Source of the DNA: Diphasiastrum complanatum
Taxonomy: Eukaryota; Streptophyta; Lycopodiopsida; Lycopodiales; Lycopodiaceae
Direction of reading: 5' to 3'
Length of the DNA stretch: 64,000 nt
Assembly (NCBI GenBank): GCA_029204225.1
Contig: CM055095.1
Span: 43,863,184 to 43,927,183, forward strand
The notes under the pieces: model-generated
Databases searched by the model: none
Seen by the model: the letters and a program-made list of their open reading frames with translations, nothing else
Told to the model about the DNA's origin: nothing
Program-made: the position numbers and the translations under genes
Shown here: positions 12,501 to 26,500 of the stretch, piece after piece
How positions within the stretch are numbered: the stretch's first letter is position 1
How the letters are laid out: every line of letters begins with the position of its first letter

Positions 12501-15500
12501 ATCTTGCTGCTTTTTCTTCTTCTTCTTCCCTTTGCCACCCTTCTTGGAACTTTGCTCTTGCTTCTTTGCCAGGAATGCCTGTTCCTTGAAATCGTCCCTG
12601 TTGACAATATTTTGTCGTCTCATTTCTTCCTGTAGTAAGATGGCATTTAGCTCATCAAAAGAAGGCCTCATTTCTCTTAACGATAGCATCATTACAAAGT
12701 TTTGATAGGCCAAAGGTAGCCTAGTAAGTACAATGGATACCAATACTGAATCTTGAACACTTTCTCCAACTGCAATAAGTTGCCCTCTCAGATCTTTTAC
12801 TCGAGTAAAGTAGTCCGTTACCGATTCACATGTACTCATCTTCAACGTGTGAAGCTTATTAGTCAAAAACAAGATCCGTGACTGATTTACCGTCTCATAC
12901 AAGTTCTTCAGTATATCCCAAGTCTCCTTGGGTCCAGCAGCATCTCTGATATGAGGTATAATCATATCTTTAACTGATAAGTTGATGATATGATGAGCTT
13001 TTCTTCTACGTTTCTGATACTCCCGCAACTCTCTGTCAGTGGTAGGAGGTATCTCAACACCTGTGACGATATCCCAATATTCTCTATCTTGGAGAATATA
13101 CTGCATCTTGAACTTCCATATATTGTAGTTCGTTCCATCTAGCTTGCTAGATTCTGGCAACACAGCATCATTCAATCCTGCCATTATACTGATCTTTATA
13201 GCCTGATTTTTCGGCAATCAGTGTCTCTTCAAATTCAATTAAGATTTCCTTCAGAAATCAGTAACCAAAACCTCTGCAAATTTAATCTTTAAGTGACCTG
13301 CCTCAGTAGCTATCTGTCCTCCAGCAACCTGTCTGAGTGACGATCTGTCCAGCAGTGCTCTGACAGCAGTCTGACAACAATCTGTAATCCGAAACAGCAG
13401 TTCTTCAACAATCATGAAATCAGAAAACAATCCCTGCAACCAGCGACTGAATGGCAAAAATTTCTGATTCTGCTAGCAATCCAACAGGTAGGAGGTCTGT
13501 AGGTACAGTGATCCAACCAGATCAGATCTGCAGCTCCACTTGCGATCAGAACTGCAGCACCATCAGTGATCAGATCTGCAGCTCCACCAGCAGCAAACAG
13601 GTCTGAAACAAACTCTTTGATTTCAGCACAGTGATCGAATATGCAGTCAACGATCTGATACCATGTAAGAATTTGTGATACAAATTCTAGAAGGAGTTAC
13701 TAGTCCTACTAGCACTCACACAAAACCAAGCATAGAGAAAATTCAGGTCATAGGAGAATTGAGCAATTGCTCTAGCTCATTGAATTGAATGGAATAATTG
13801 TGGTGGGGCACCAGCCTTCTTAAATAGTTTCTCTAATGATTGATAAAAGCTAATCAGCCTAAAGTAAATAGCAAAAGACAAAAAGCTAATTGCTATAATT
13901 ACTACCTATATTGGGTAAACACCCAAGATGAGTTTCTAAGTGATAAAAGCAAATCCTATTCTAGTAGTAGTGCACCCACCTACATGCATAACTAAAAAAC
14001 GAATTTACTATTAATGAGTATGACCCTAAAATATGACTTACTATAAATAGTAATGTCCCCTAAAAATAGCACGCATGCATGGCCAAACTATCATTAAGGG
14101 GTGTCAAATAAACATTAATTTCTAACAGTGCCCCGACATCTACTGATACAAAGACTTCGGGACCGTGGCCTCCAAGAGGATATCATACAGGCAGTTGTGG
14201 CATTGTACAGACGAGTTATTGGTCGTATCCGAGTATCAGGAGTTGTATCACTAGAGATAGAGAGTACCATTGGGGTTAAGCAGGGATGTCCTCTCTCTCC
14301 TACACTCTTTGGTTTATATATAGAGGAGCTTGAGCAGGTTATACAGACAGAGGGAGGTGAGGGATGCACATTGGGTGACCTCGTTATCGCTATCCTATTA
14401 TATGCTGATGATGTGGTTTTGCTTTCAAGGACAAGGGAAGGCTTGCAGCGGCATCTTGACGCGCTTCACTCTTTTTGTACTCAGTGGGGATTATCAATGA
14501 ATGCGGCCAAAACCAAAGTTATAATATTTGACACCTCTAGATCCTTCATGATGTGACGGGTGCTTTTATGGGAGGAGCATCCACTTGAGGTAGTTGACTC
14601 CTACACATACCTAGGGGTGGTATTTTCTGGTCCCACTTTCAGCATGCGATAGGCGGCATTTTCCCGACTACGAAAGGGTTATGCATCGTTGGTAGAGTTG
14701 GAGAGATTATGTTTCAGCTCACATGTTAGAGATGCGACTATTAAGTGCCGACTCTTTGACACTATGGTCGTTCCCTCAGCTCTATATGCATCAGAGACAT
14801 GGAGTACTGGCTTGACGGCTACCGAGTGGGCGCGCATCTCACGACTTCAGATTCATATGCTCTCTCAGATGATACGGGCTAAGCCCTCTATCCCACATCA
14901 TATTATATTGGCAGAGTTTGTCGTCCCCCCTATTCAGATAGAGGCACTGTTCCATATTGTCACATTCATACAGCGCCTAGAGAATCTCCAGGGTAGAGGC
15001 ACACACTATGCTGCAGCAGCTTTGTCGTCCTCCCAGCACCTACACTCTGAGGGGCACTCCTTCTCGTGGTATTCCCAGGCCTGTCATCTCCTCTCCACAT
15101 TCAGTATTCACATTACAGATCTACCAGCTGGTACTCATCAGTATATTAGAGGATACTTATACAGGGCATATCTTCAGAGCACTTGGCAGGATTCATCTGG
15201 GGTGAAGACGGAGTTTTATCGGACACATTTTCTATCTCGGGATCCTGCTGGGTATCCCATTGTACCCAGATACCTAGTGGACAGTATCTCACACAGACTG
15301 CGGATAGTGATGGGTCAGTTCCGGGTTTCCTCTCACCAATTAGCCATTGAGACTGGTAGAGATACAAGGGCATCCCGAGAGATGCGCGGATTTGTAGTAT
15401 GTGTGACCTACATGATATAGAGGATGAGTTTCATTTTCTCTTCAGATGCCCAACTTACTATGAGATTTGAGGGAGATACTAGTGCTTGTTTCGAGACCAT

Positions 15501-18500
15501 CCACTTGCACTCTCTGCCTTGATATCGTATGAGGACTCCAGATGTGTTGCGTTGATGATCCGGGAGATGATAGACCTGCGTATGGCGAGTCTTGACGCTG
15601 ACACCTCCCCCCTGATACAGCTAAGCATACAGGAGTGTCTATCCCGTCGGAGACAAAGGCAGGAGAGTAGTGACTCTGATGGATGCCACCATACGTAGAC
15701 GGCAGAGACAGTGTCGTCGACCAGAGAGACAGCCAGCCCGCAGGCCACAGCCTGCAACTTCACGACAGCGTAGACACCACCGATCATCTACTCGACGACA
15801 GAGAGACGCATCTCGCACAGAGACAGTGCCACAGCATACTTTACATCATTTTTTCTCACAAGCAGAGAGACATCTATGATGCTTGACTCTCCTTGTGCAT
15901 AGCACTATTTCCTGTTTTATTGTAATCTTGTTTCTTTTAGGTGGTTGAGCTTTCACGCTCCCACCGGGCACACTTGACATGTACCTTTTTCTCAATACTA
16001 TGTACCTTAGGGTATTCCATGGACATTAATAAAGATCTTTCTTTCTTTCTTTCTCTCTCTCTGCTCTGCTATGCCTCCCCCTCCTGGCTCAGCCCCCCCC
16101 TCACTCCACACACAGCTCCTCCCACTCCCCCCCCTGCCCACCCCCTGCCCTCGCTGGAACCACCCCCCTCCCCTCGATGTCCGCCCACCCCCTGCCCCCG
16201 CTGCTTGTCCAGACCTTGCCTTTGTTGCCTGTCCACCCCCTGCACTCGCTGCCTACCCACCCCCTGCCCTCGCTGTCTGCTCCCCACCGCTGCTCGTTGA
16301 TCTGCTGCCTGTTGACGTGCCCATTGATGCAGCACCCCCCCCCCTGCCTCTGCTCTTCCTTCCCCTCTCTCATCTTCTTCTTCTTCCACCTCTTCTACAT
16401 CTTCATTGATCTCCAATCCTATCAATCTGGCCATTCCTACCGGCCTCCTTCCTATTCCTGTTTCCCACGAATCCACAGTTCCCCCATCTATAGTACCTAT
16501 CCCATACACTCCCTCCAAATCAACTGAACTATTTTCCTCCTGAGAAGCTGACCAAATGAAAGCGGATTTCCAGCTTTTGAAACAGAAATTTTCACAACTG
16601 AAGGGAATAGTGGTCACTTTACTCAAGGAAAGAACTTGTTGCAATCCAAAGTTGCCTCATTGGAACAAGCGATCAGTACTAAACAAGTTGCGGCCTCGGA
16701 ATTGGCTACCACCATGATACGAGAACCTGAAAATAAGATGCAACAACATAAAAAAGAAACCCTCTCATGGGCAACAATATTGAAGAAAGGCACCAAGCCT
16801 AGCGCTCCCATCTCCTCAGTCATCTCAGCCACCATTATCACTGGACGAGACCTATTGTTTTTTATGGAGACTCACGAGAGCCAAGTGCGCGGTTTACCCA
16901 CCTTCCCGGGATACAGATGGGATTCAGTATACAGATCTGAGACTAGATTAGCCAGTGGCCGTGGTTCAAGAGGAGTGGCTTGTCTATACAGAGAGTCCCT
17001 TCATCGGATGTTTGAGTTTGTCAGGCATGATGAGCATGCACGGTATATTTGGCTTTGTATCACAGGACGAGCGATTGCTTTGGACAGGGATATCTTCATT
17101 GTTGCCTGCTATTTTCCTCCAGAGTCCTCCATTGTTGAGGGTGTTGGCTCACCTTATTTGGACCTTTCAGTGGATATCTCAGATTTGCAGAGCGAGGGCA
17201 TATTTTCCTCACTGGGGATTTCAATGCCCGGACAGCTTCACAACAGACAGAGTTCAATGATGCTACAGATCAGATGCGAGTTCATGCCCTTGATAGTGAC
17301 AGCTTGGAGATCACCAGGATTTATGATGATGGACCGGGAAAGAGAGAGAGAGAGAGAAAGAAAGAAAGAAAGCTTTATTAATGTTTTTTCCATGCCAAAA
17401 GACATATAATGTCAACAGAACTTGAAGGCACTGCAGGTGCACAACAGCCCGAGATCCCCTCAACCATTACGAATTGGTTTTTGGAATTGTAACGGTGTGC
17501 TTTCATCTTCTTCAGCAGGTGACTTTCACTCTTTTTTGCATAAATGTGATATTTTTCTCTTAGCAGAGACTCATGAATCACTATATCAACCTCTTCCAGC
17601 CATTCAAGATTATTCCTGGCATTCAGCATACAGGCTTTTCGTTAGAGGAAAAACCACACGTGGCTCTGGTAGTGTTGCATGTCTTACCAAGGAAGTTTAT
17701 CGTACTCAATTTAAGCTGCTCAAAAGTGATCCATTTGCACGATTTATTTGGTTACAGTTTTTTGGTCACTACTTGGGGCTACCTCAAGATCTATCTATCG
17801 CAATTTGTTATTTTGCACCTCAGACATCAGCTTTTGCAGACTATGGTGGTGACCCCTTCCAGGCTCTCTCTGATGATATAGCCAGCTTTGCACAGCAGGG
17901 CCTTATTCTTTTAGCAGGAGATTTTAATGCTCGTACCAACACCCAGCTACATAGTTTCATGCAGATAGAGATTTTCTACATATTCAGATTTTGGATGTGG
18001 GTTTGGATAGGACCTCTCAAAACGCAGATACCCCGGCTACACACTTTGGAGAGCAGTTGATTGGACTTGCAGAAGCTCACTCGTTAGCCATTTTGAATGG
18101 CCTATCTCGATGGCCGTCATCATCTGTGTTTACCTGTCATCCGCACGGGGGTGACACAATGTTTATTGACTACTTCATTGGCTCACCAACCTTGATTCCA
18201 TTTCCTCATACTTTTCATATTATGCACCCTACCATTTCTGATCACTCTCTATTGCTCCTGTCTCTGGGCCGTGCTACTCGTGGTACTGTTACGACACTTC
18301 ATTCCACACGTCGCCATCGTCCATCCTTCTCTCCACTTGGTCTTCCTACGTACACTTCCTCTCTGGCCACACTGCTCAACGATTTCCCCTTCTCATCTTC
18401 AGTAGACCAACAAGCCGCCTTTTTATCTCAGTCGCTACTTCACTCAGCCAATACTGCATATCTTCTCATCTCATAAACGCACTTACAATAGATGGTATGA

Positions 18501-20487
18501 TGATGAGTGCCTCTCTCTACACAAGCAGGTTGTTCACGCTCAATACCATTCTCCCGAGAGTCTATTGCTGCTTTGTGGACTTCCGCAAAGCATTTGATTC
18601 GGTTCCGAGACACTTGTTGCTCCAGCATTTAGGATCCCTTGGTTTCTCACAAGAAGTCATTGCTGCTATCATCACATTATACGAGAGTTTTGGCACGATT
18701 CCGTGATGGAGATGGATGGTCTTCATATATTCATAGTACGGTCGGAGTAAAGCAGGGATGTCCCTTATCACCCACCCTATTTGCTCTATACATTAACGAC
18801 CTTGAGCGGATCATCCGGGAAGAAGGTGGAGATGGCTGTCCTCTTGCAGATCTTATTATCCCTATCCTTCTTTATGCAGATGATGTGGTTCTACTCTCTA
18901 GTTCAGCTGCAGGACTTCAGCGACATCTAGATGCCTTGTATACTTTTTGTCAGATATGGGGGCTGATGGTGAACATTGGTAAGACTATGGTTATGGTGTT
19001 TAACACCAACAGGCAGCATATAAGAGACACTATGTTCTATTTTGATGGACAGCTTCTAGAGATAGTGGCATCTTACACATACCTGGGTGTTCTCTTCTCT
19101 AGTCCATTGCTTTCTTTTAGACAAGCTGCATTGGCTAGGCTCCGCAAGGGGTGCTCTGCTCTTGTTCAGATAGAGAGATTTTCCTCCACTTATTACGTGC
19201 ATGACCCGGACACACGTTGTCGCCTCTTCTCTTCGACTGTTTCTCCAGTTGCACTGTATTCAACGGAGACATGGTGCCCAGGCTTATCTAGAGACACTTG
19301 GAGTGACATCTTGAGTTAGCAGATTCGCATGCTTAGCCGGATGATTTGGGCCAAGCAGTCGGTTTCTCATGAGCTTATTTTGGCAGAGTTTGCTTCTCCT
19401 CCACTGATTGTAGAGGCTATTTTCAGGATCATCACGTTCATTCACAGAGCCTCAGAGCTTGATTCTTCCAGATACGTGGTCGTGGCTTTTACATCCTCTC
19501 GCACTTTGGCCGAGCAGCGGGCTAAGTCTTCATGGTTTCAGTATGCTTCGGACTTTTTACATAGCTGGGGATTATCTATGTCTGACCTCCCAAATGGGAC
19601 TCATGCGTTCATTCGTCGACAGATCTATAGAGCGTACATACATAATGTCCCACCTGGATCCCTCGCGGGTTAAGCTTTAGTTCTACCGCATTCACTTTCT
19701 TCACCTGGATGCTTCAGGGCTACCCGTTAGACCGAGTTATCTCTCTCAGACACTATCTTTTGGCCTGCGCTACCCCATTGGTCAGCTTCGGGTCTCTTCT
19801 CATCAGCTAGCTATTGAGACTGACAGATACACAAACACGCCACGCCCATTACGGATCTGTCAGTGTTGTACTCTACATGAGGTTGAGGATGAGTTTTACT
19901 TTATTTTCATATGTCCAGCTTACTATGAGATCAAAGGTAGATACCATTGTCTCTATCGGGACACTCCACTCTCGCTTGGTTCCTTCTTTGCCTATCCAGA
20001 TGTGAGATGTGTTGGTTTACTTTTGAGAGAGATGTTCTCTTTGAGATCTTCACTTCTGTCAGATGATCAGGATGTTGACAACAGCCAACCACATATTACA
20101 CTTTTCTTTCAGAAAAGAGCTAGGAAGGATATTTCGGATAGTGAGATTGACATTCTAGCTTGTCGACCGAAGCTCCACCGTCTTCCTCGACCATCCAGAG
20201 TTCGTCATCAGAGGCCACCATGTGCCTCACACCAGATCACACAGTTTTTCTCTCTCAGTTGGTGAGTTTTATTCCTCTGCGTAGCTGGTGGTTAAACTAT
20301 TGCTTTTGTATCCTCACCATAGCTGGAGGTTAAGCTTTGGTTTTTATTTCCAGTTTATCTCTGTTTTTGTTTTAGCTGATAGCAATAAGTTCGACATGGA
20401 CACTGCTCCTTTCTGATGTACTTTTTCTTTGTCTTATGTGCCAAAGGGCACTCTATAGACATTAATATATTCTATTATATTCTATTC

Positions 20488-20545
<58 letters not shown>

Positions 20546-23500
20546 TTATCGCTATTTCTCTCCCATACCAGAAAACCCTAAAAAAAACCTAAAAAACGAA
20601 AAATTCTCACGCTCTCTCGTCGCTTTCCTCTCCTGCCATCCCGTTTCTCTCCTACCATCCAGATTTTATACCCTATTCTCTCTATAGAAAGTTCTTTCCA
20701 GAAGTTTCTAGAAAGAGAGTGTTCTCTCACTTCACCTCCTTTTCAACTCATTTGAACCTTCAAAAACGTTTTAGGGCAAACGTGGACCAATGAAAACCTC
20801 CAAAATGACTTTTCTCCACAACAACCTACATTCTTTCGCCTACCAGGGAGGGGTTACAGAGGCAGACTGATTGCCTTCATGACTTATGTTTTAACATTAG
20901 GAAGACCAAAGCGATGGTCTTCAACACTTCCAAGAGTTTTATGTTGAGACAAGAACTCCTCTTTGACAGTCGACCACTGGAGTTATTGATCCTATATTTA
21001 GTATGAGAGAGTCTGCTCCTACTAGGCTTGGGAAGGGTCATGCTTTCCTTGCCCAGATGGAGAGATTATTCTTCTGTAAGTCTATTCGAGATGCTTTGTG
21101 TCGGCTTTTTGACACCATTGTTTGCCCTTCAGCTCTGATTGGGACAATATCTTGCGATTGCTGATTACTACCATTGTTGGCAATGTCTTTGTCCATCCTT
21201 CAGCAAAGACACATCCAACTGCTAAGGTAATGAAATATTGTGCATAATGCCTTTCACGTATGATTCGGGATAAGCCTTCAATTCCACACAAGATCGTACT
21301 TGTTGAGTTTGCAGTCCCACCCATGTATCTTGATGCCCTACTCCAGCTCATCACATTCATACAATGTGTCAGTGCATTCCAAGCTTCTGAGCAAATATAT
21401 ACACAGCCTACTCTCATCTCATCTCGTCGCCTACACAGTTAGGGCTACCAATTGGCTTGGTTCTCTCAGGCCTCCCGACGTCTCGACACACTCGGAATCT
21501 CTATCATTGCAATTCCCTCAGGTACCCATGACTACATTAAACGAGTCATCTACAGAGCTTACCTTGATCGAGCTTAGCATGGTCAGTTGGGGGTCAAACT
21601 CGACTTCTATTGGCTTCATTTTTTGGAGACAGACGCATAAGGGTCCCCACTTCTACCACATTACCTATGTTATGGGTTATCACAATGCACATGGTCTGAA
21701 ATTCATATTGGATCAGATTGAGATTGGTCAGTTTCAGGGTACAACACGAGAGGATACGATCTGCCAATTATGTTCCCTAGGTGAGGTGGAGACTGAGGAG
21801 CATTTTATCTTCAATTGTGAAGCTTATTATGAGATTCGTGGGAGATATTATTGTATCCCATTCACTTTGCACTCACTTGTTACCTATGAGGATCCACGTT
21901 GTGTTGCACTTATGATACGAGAGATGCTTCTATTACAACGAGATTTCCAGCCTTTGCATCAGAATACTCCACACAGAGCTCCATATTACCTCCTTTTTCT
22001 CCAAATGAAGATCACGACAAGATCCAGACTCAGATGATAATACAAGTGATGATGACAAGTCTTATCCACACCAGGATGACCTGCACTACGGCTATCATGA
22101 CCGGAATGCAAGATTTTCCTACGCAGCTCCTCACAAGCTGGAATGAGAAATTTGCCATTTCTCTTAACAAAACCATCTTCTATGGTATACTTAAGATAAG
22201 TGCGAGCAAAGGGAATAGAGCTCTCCTCTTGAGACTCCGCATGGCCATGACTCATCTCAAGCTCCACTCTCTTACACTGAGGATCCTCTAGTTGAGCCTT
22301 CTTTATCTCAACCAACAGGTCATTTTCAATAACCACAAATGACATTTGATACACTATTTGAGACAATGCATCAACCACTCTATTTTCTACCCCTTTCTTA
22401 TACCGAATTTCCATCTGAAATTCTTGCATAAGTTCAGACCATCTCTCCTGTCAACCTCTAAGATTGGGCTATTTGAAGAAATGCCTCAATGTATCATGAT
22501 CAGGATTATGGCAAACAACTCTTTCTCATGAGTTGGATAATTCCGATGTGCTAATGTGAGCTTCATGCTCTCAACGGCTACAGGCCTTCCCTCCTGCATC
22601 AGCACTGCCCCCACAACAATGTCACTCGCATCCGTATCAAGGATATAGGGTTTTAGAGGGTCAACAATTTTTAGAGTGATGCACTCAGCGATAGCTTGCT
22701 TTAACTGATCAAAGCTCGCTTGCTGCAGTTCAATCCACTCACCAAACTTGTTCTTTTGAGTTAAATATGTCAAAGGTGCTGCGATACGGGAGTATTTCTT
22801 AACATATTTTCTATAAAACACCGCCAATCCTAGAAAAGTCTTCAATGCTGTCAAATCAGCTGGCACATGCCACGCAACGATCACAGCAACTTTCTTAGGA
22901 TCCGGTCTTACTCCATCAGCAATCACAATATGACCTAGATACTCAATTTCCTTTTTTCAAAGTTTGCTCTTTTTTGCATTTGCAAACAATTTGTTTTCCC
23001 TCAAGGTAGACAACACAGTCCTAAGGTAGGTCACGTGCTTGGCCTCACCTGCACTATAAGTCAAAATATCATCAATAACGTTTACAACAAACTTACCCAT
23101 ATATGGTCTGAGTACATCATGAATGTAACTGGCGCATTAGTTAAACCAAAGGGCATTACAAGATACTCATAGTGACCAAAACGAGTTCAGAAGGCAGTTT
23201 TATGAACATCCTCTTCACGAACTCTAACCTAATGATATCCACTCTTCAATTCTATCTTAAAAAAATACAGTAGCACCATGAAGTGCATCAAGCAAATCAT
23301 CAACACGTGGCATAGGATATCGATGCTTAATAGTAATCTTACTAAGACCTCGATAATCCACACACATACGCCAAGAACCATCCTTATTTACTAGAATGAT
23401 CGGCGAGGCAAAAGGTGAGCTAGGCCTAATTTGCCCATGTGCAAGATAGTCCTCTAGCATCTTCCTCATCTCCTCTTCCTCTCTCAAACTCATTCTATAA

Positions 23501-26500
23501 GGTGGTCTATTTGCAAGACAGGATCCAGGAATAAGCTCAGTCTTATGTTCAACATTCCTATTAAGTGGTAATGCAGATGGCAAATCATCAGTAAACACAT
23601 CTGCAAACTCACTCCTAATTTCACGCTCTAGGTAAGCTAAAGTATTGTCTTGCACCTACCACATGCTACTCTCACTAGTACTAGTAGTCATATCCAACAG
23701 AAAACCAACATACATACCTTCACGACTTACCTTACGCAACTGCGTAGCTAAGACCAGTGGTCCTGGAGGCACATCCCGATCACCACGGATGGGATGAAGC
23801 TTACCACCATGCTAAAACTCATACACGAGTATCCCAGGCTACGTAAGGCTTCCGCATCGTGTGCCAACACATCCCCAGAACGACATCAAAGCATGCCAAA
23901 CAAGTTATCTCAAAATCCAACTCCTCAGTAACTCTGAATAGTTAAAGGCATACTCACAACCCTCGTGTCCCAAATCTCTAAACCCTTTCCATCAGCCATC
24001 TCGACTATGTATTGGTACTTGGACGGTTGTGTGCTCCTTTTCAAATTCTTAACAAGAGTTGAATTCAGGACATTATGAAAGGACCTAGTGTCAAATAGAA
24101 CTACAATACTTCTACCACAAAGCTGTCCACACATAACTATCAAAGAAGTGTCAAGAAATTTGACACATTGGCAAGTGAGGAGGAGGACCGTCCGGACCCG
24201 TGTCACTCATGCACTGGACCAAAGTGTCCCAATGAGCATATTACACATGTCCCGTTGACCGGTCAACTTTCCTACTTTTTAGGAGGTCAATCCAACAGCC
24301 TCTAAATTAAGACCCAGTACCCTACACCAAATATAAGTAGGCCAACAAGTTACCAAAGACCTACTATTTACATTTTTTACAAAACACCACAGGCCGGTGT
24401 GAGACATTTTCATATTTACAATCTACAATTTACAAGTCCGACGTGTTCACACTGAGACAGGAATATAAGTACATAACACGGACTTGTAATCCATCATAGG
24501 CTCCCACATCATTCGAAAATACTTCTTACCATAAGGACAATAAAAAAGAGTACCAAACTCTTTTGGCATCACATCCTCCCGAACCTTACCATCAATGACT
24601 TGCTCACATAGAATAGGCAATGTACAAACATCATGATGAAGAGTAAGTGTAGGACCAAAAAATCAGCAAGAGGTACTGATTTTAAAGAGGCATGTGCGTT
24701 CCTTTCGTAGTAAGATATTTCTTTTCTGTCCTGCAAAGTCTCCAATAGCCGACAAGGAACTGTTATGGGCTGTTCAACACTTTGCTGCCCAAAGTGTTCC
24801 CAACATGGACCATGTTGTCCATAATCTTCCGCAGGCCGTTCCTGAAGCATAATGGACTGCTCATGATGTAAAATGGGCTGTAAATGACCAAAAGAAGATG
24901 GCTGAACCTGCTGTCCAACGTCTTCATCATAAAAATTTGGCAAACTATCAAGAGATGCATCAACGATGGCGTCATCAAAGCTGTCCCTCGAAGAGGCATG
25001 AGATGACATAGAAAATTTTTCAAATAATGAAAAGTTCTCTCCAAACAAATGCTCACTCTTAACACTTTACTAATGGACACATGTTGACTCCCTCCTCTAT
25101 TAGTACAAAAAGGTTTCAAAGAGTGCTTGAATTTTTCAGCCTTTGCTAAAACATCAAATTGAAAAGGTTTCGCATGAAACTTTTCACTAATGCATCCATC
25201 ATATGCATCAACTTGCGGTGACTTGAAAAAAGAAGATTGTTTCAACATCTGCTCAATGTATCGTTGTTGAGAGATGAAGATTCCAGCCCCATGTGGAAGA
25301 TCAACAAGAACCCAAGTGTGGTTCTTCATGAGTGAGTTGTACTCCTCTTGCATCGCATCCTCCCAATATTTTACTCCTCTGGCCTGCTCATAAAAAACAG
25401 GTTCTACTGCACCATCCTCAATAGAAATAAGAGCAAAATCAAAAAAATCAGCAAATTCTACTGATTTAGTAGAGGCACGAGTCTTCCCTTCATAGAAATG
25501 ATCCACTTTCTTGTCCTGCAAAGTCTGCAACAACCATTTAGGGACTGGTTTGGGCTATCCAACAGCCTTACCTTTGTCAACACTTCCGTAGATGATGAAG
25601 TAGTTGTTCTAGATGGTGTAATAGGTGCCAAGGTAGGCGGCCTCTCTTCATCACCATTCTTCCCACAAACCTTTAGCAATTAGAAGGTTCTTTATCATGT
25701 AGCACCACAAGGAATAGTTTGTGCCATCCAGCCTATCTTCATTAAATAAAGAACCAATAGACTCCGATTCTTTAGCCATAACAGAAAAACTAGCTTGTAG
25801 TAGATAGGAAATAGACTTTCCAAGTCAAAATCTACTCAAAGGGCAGCAACCTCAAAGCTGAAATTATGAGCACAATAGATTGCAATACTCCACATGCAAT
25901 TTGCTCAATAAGTAATGAAATAGGTGGCTGATTTCTGCACAAAAAACAGAATGCTCACAAATAGGCAGACTTCGAAAGAAGCCAAAACCAAAACCACAAA
26001 TTTGTGGCTGAAAAGAGTGCACTCTATGTGCATATAGAGCTGATGGTAGCGCCCTACTCCAAGCTCACCAACAGGGAAACTTCAGCAAAAAATGTGTGTA
26101 AAACACATGTATCTTCATTTGTAGATGGGTGCCCTTCTACAAAGAAATAAATCTGAAATTTTCAGCATGTAATTGAGTCAAGATCACATGCAATTGGTTT
26201 GAGCATGAGCGCCCTACTGCTAGCTCTCAAATAGGTGAAGGTGCCCTGCAATTTCCTGCAAAAAAGCTATAAGAAGATGAACAGATTCTTCTCCTGCAAA
26301 AATCAGCAGCTTGATGATTTTCTACAACCAAAAGGGGAAGAAGATAGCTTCCTATTGGGCACCTTCCTGCAAGCAATATGATCACCTAAAGGCTCTGATA
26401 CCATGTAGGAAATAGAAGCCTAAGGATCCAGGATCTTAACTATTCAATCACACAAAGCATTCTCAAAAGAAAGAGAGAGATGGCTAGAAACCCTCTTGTA

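Larger units (their letters stand above)
8595..14127 (-). mobile_element. Copia-1, complete Ty1/Copia LTR retrotransposon nested in LINE B
   Basis: Both LTRs, PBS, PPT, gag-pol and a target duplication are visible. Left LTR 8595-9035, right LTR 13664-14127; the element reads on the minus strand, so the right LTR is the 5' one. The LTRs differ by roughly a dozen substitutions by eye plus a short deletion at the left LTR edge. The flanks ATGCT (8590-8594) and GTGCC (14128-14132) are a 5-bp duplication with two transitions: the intact LINE reads GTGCC at this codon pair. Gag-pol is broken by several lesions, so it is not autonomous. Confidence 0.95.
5990..16055 (+). mobile_element. LINE B, near full length, split by a Copia insertion
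   Basis: Segments 5990-8594 and 14128-16055 form one LINE: ORF1, ORF2 endonuclease and RT N-terminus on the left, RT palm to C-terminus on the right. The break falls exactly in the conserved [13 protein letters not shown] string: the left part stops at FDSM and the right part resumes at CCCCGACATCTACTG (PRHLL). The 3' end is GACATTAATAAAG followed by TTTC repeats. The 5' UTR was not recognised, so the left boundary is approximate. Confidence 0.9.

Noticed and set aside
16069-16644. 191-codon minus-strand Gly/Arg-rich ORF
   Set aside because: Shadow of the Pro-rich 5' part of LINE C; composition follows the CT/CCC bias and no domain is visible.
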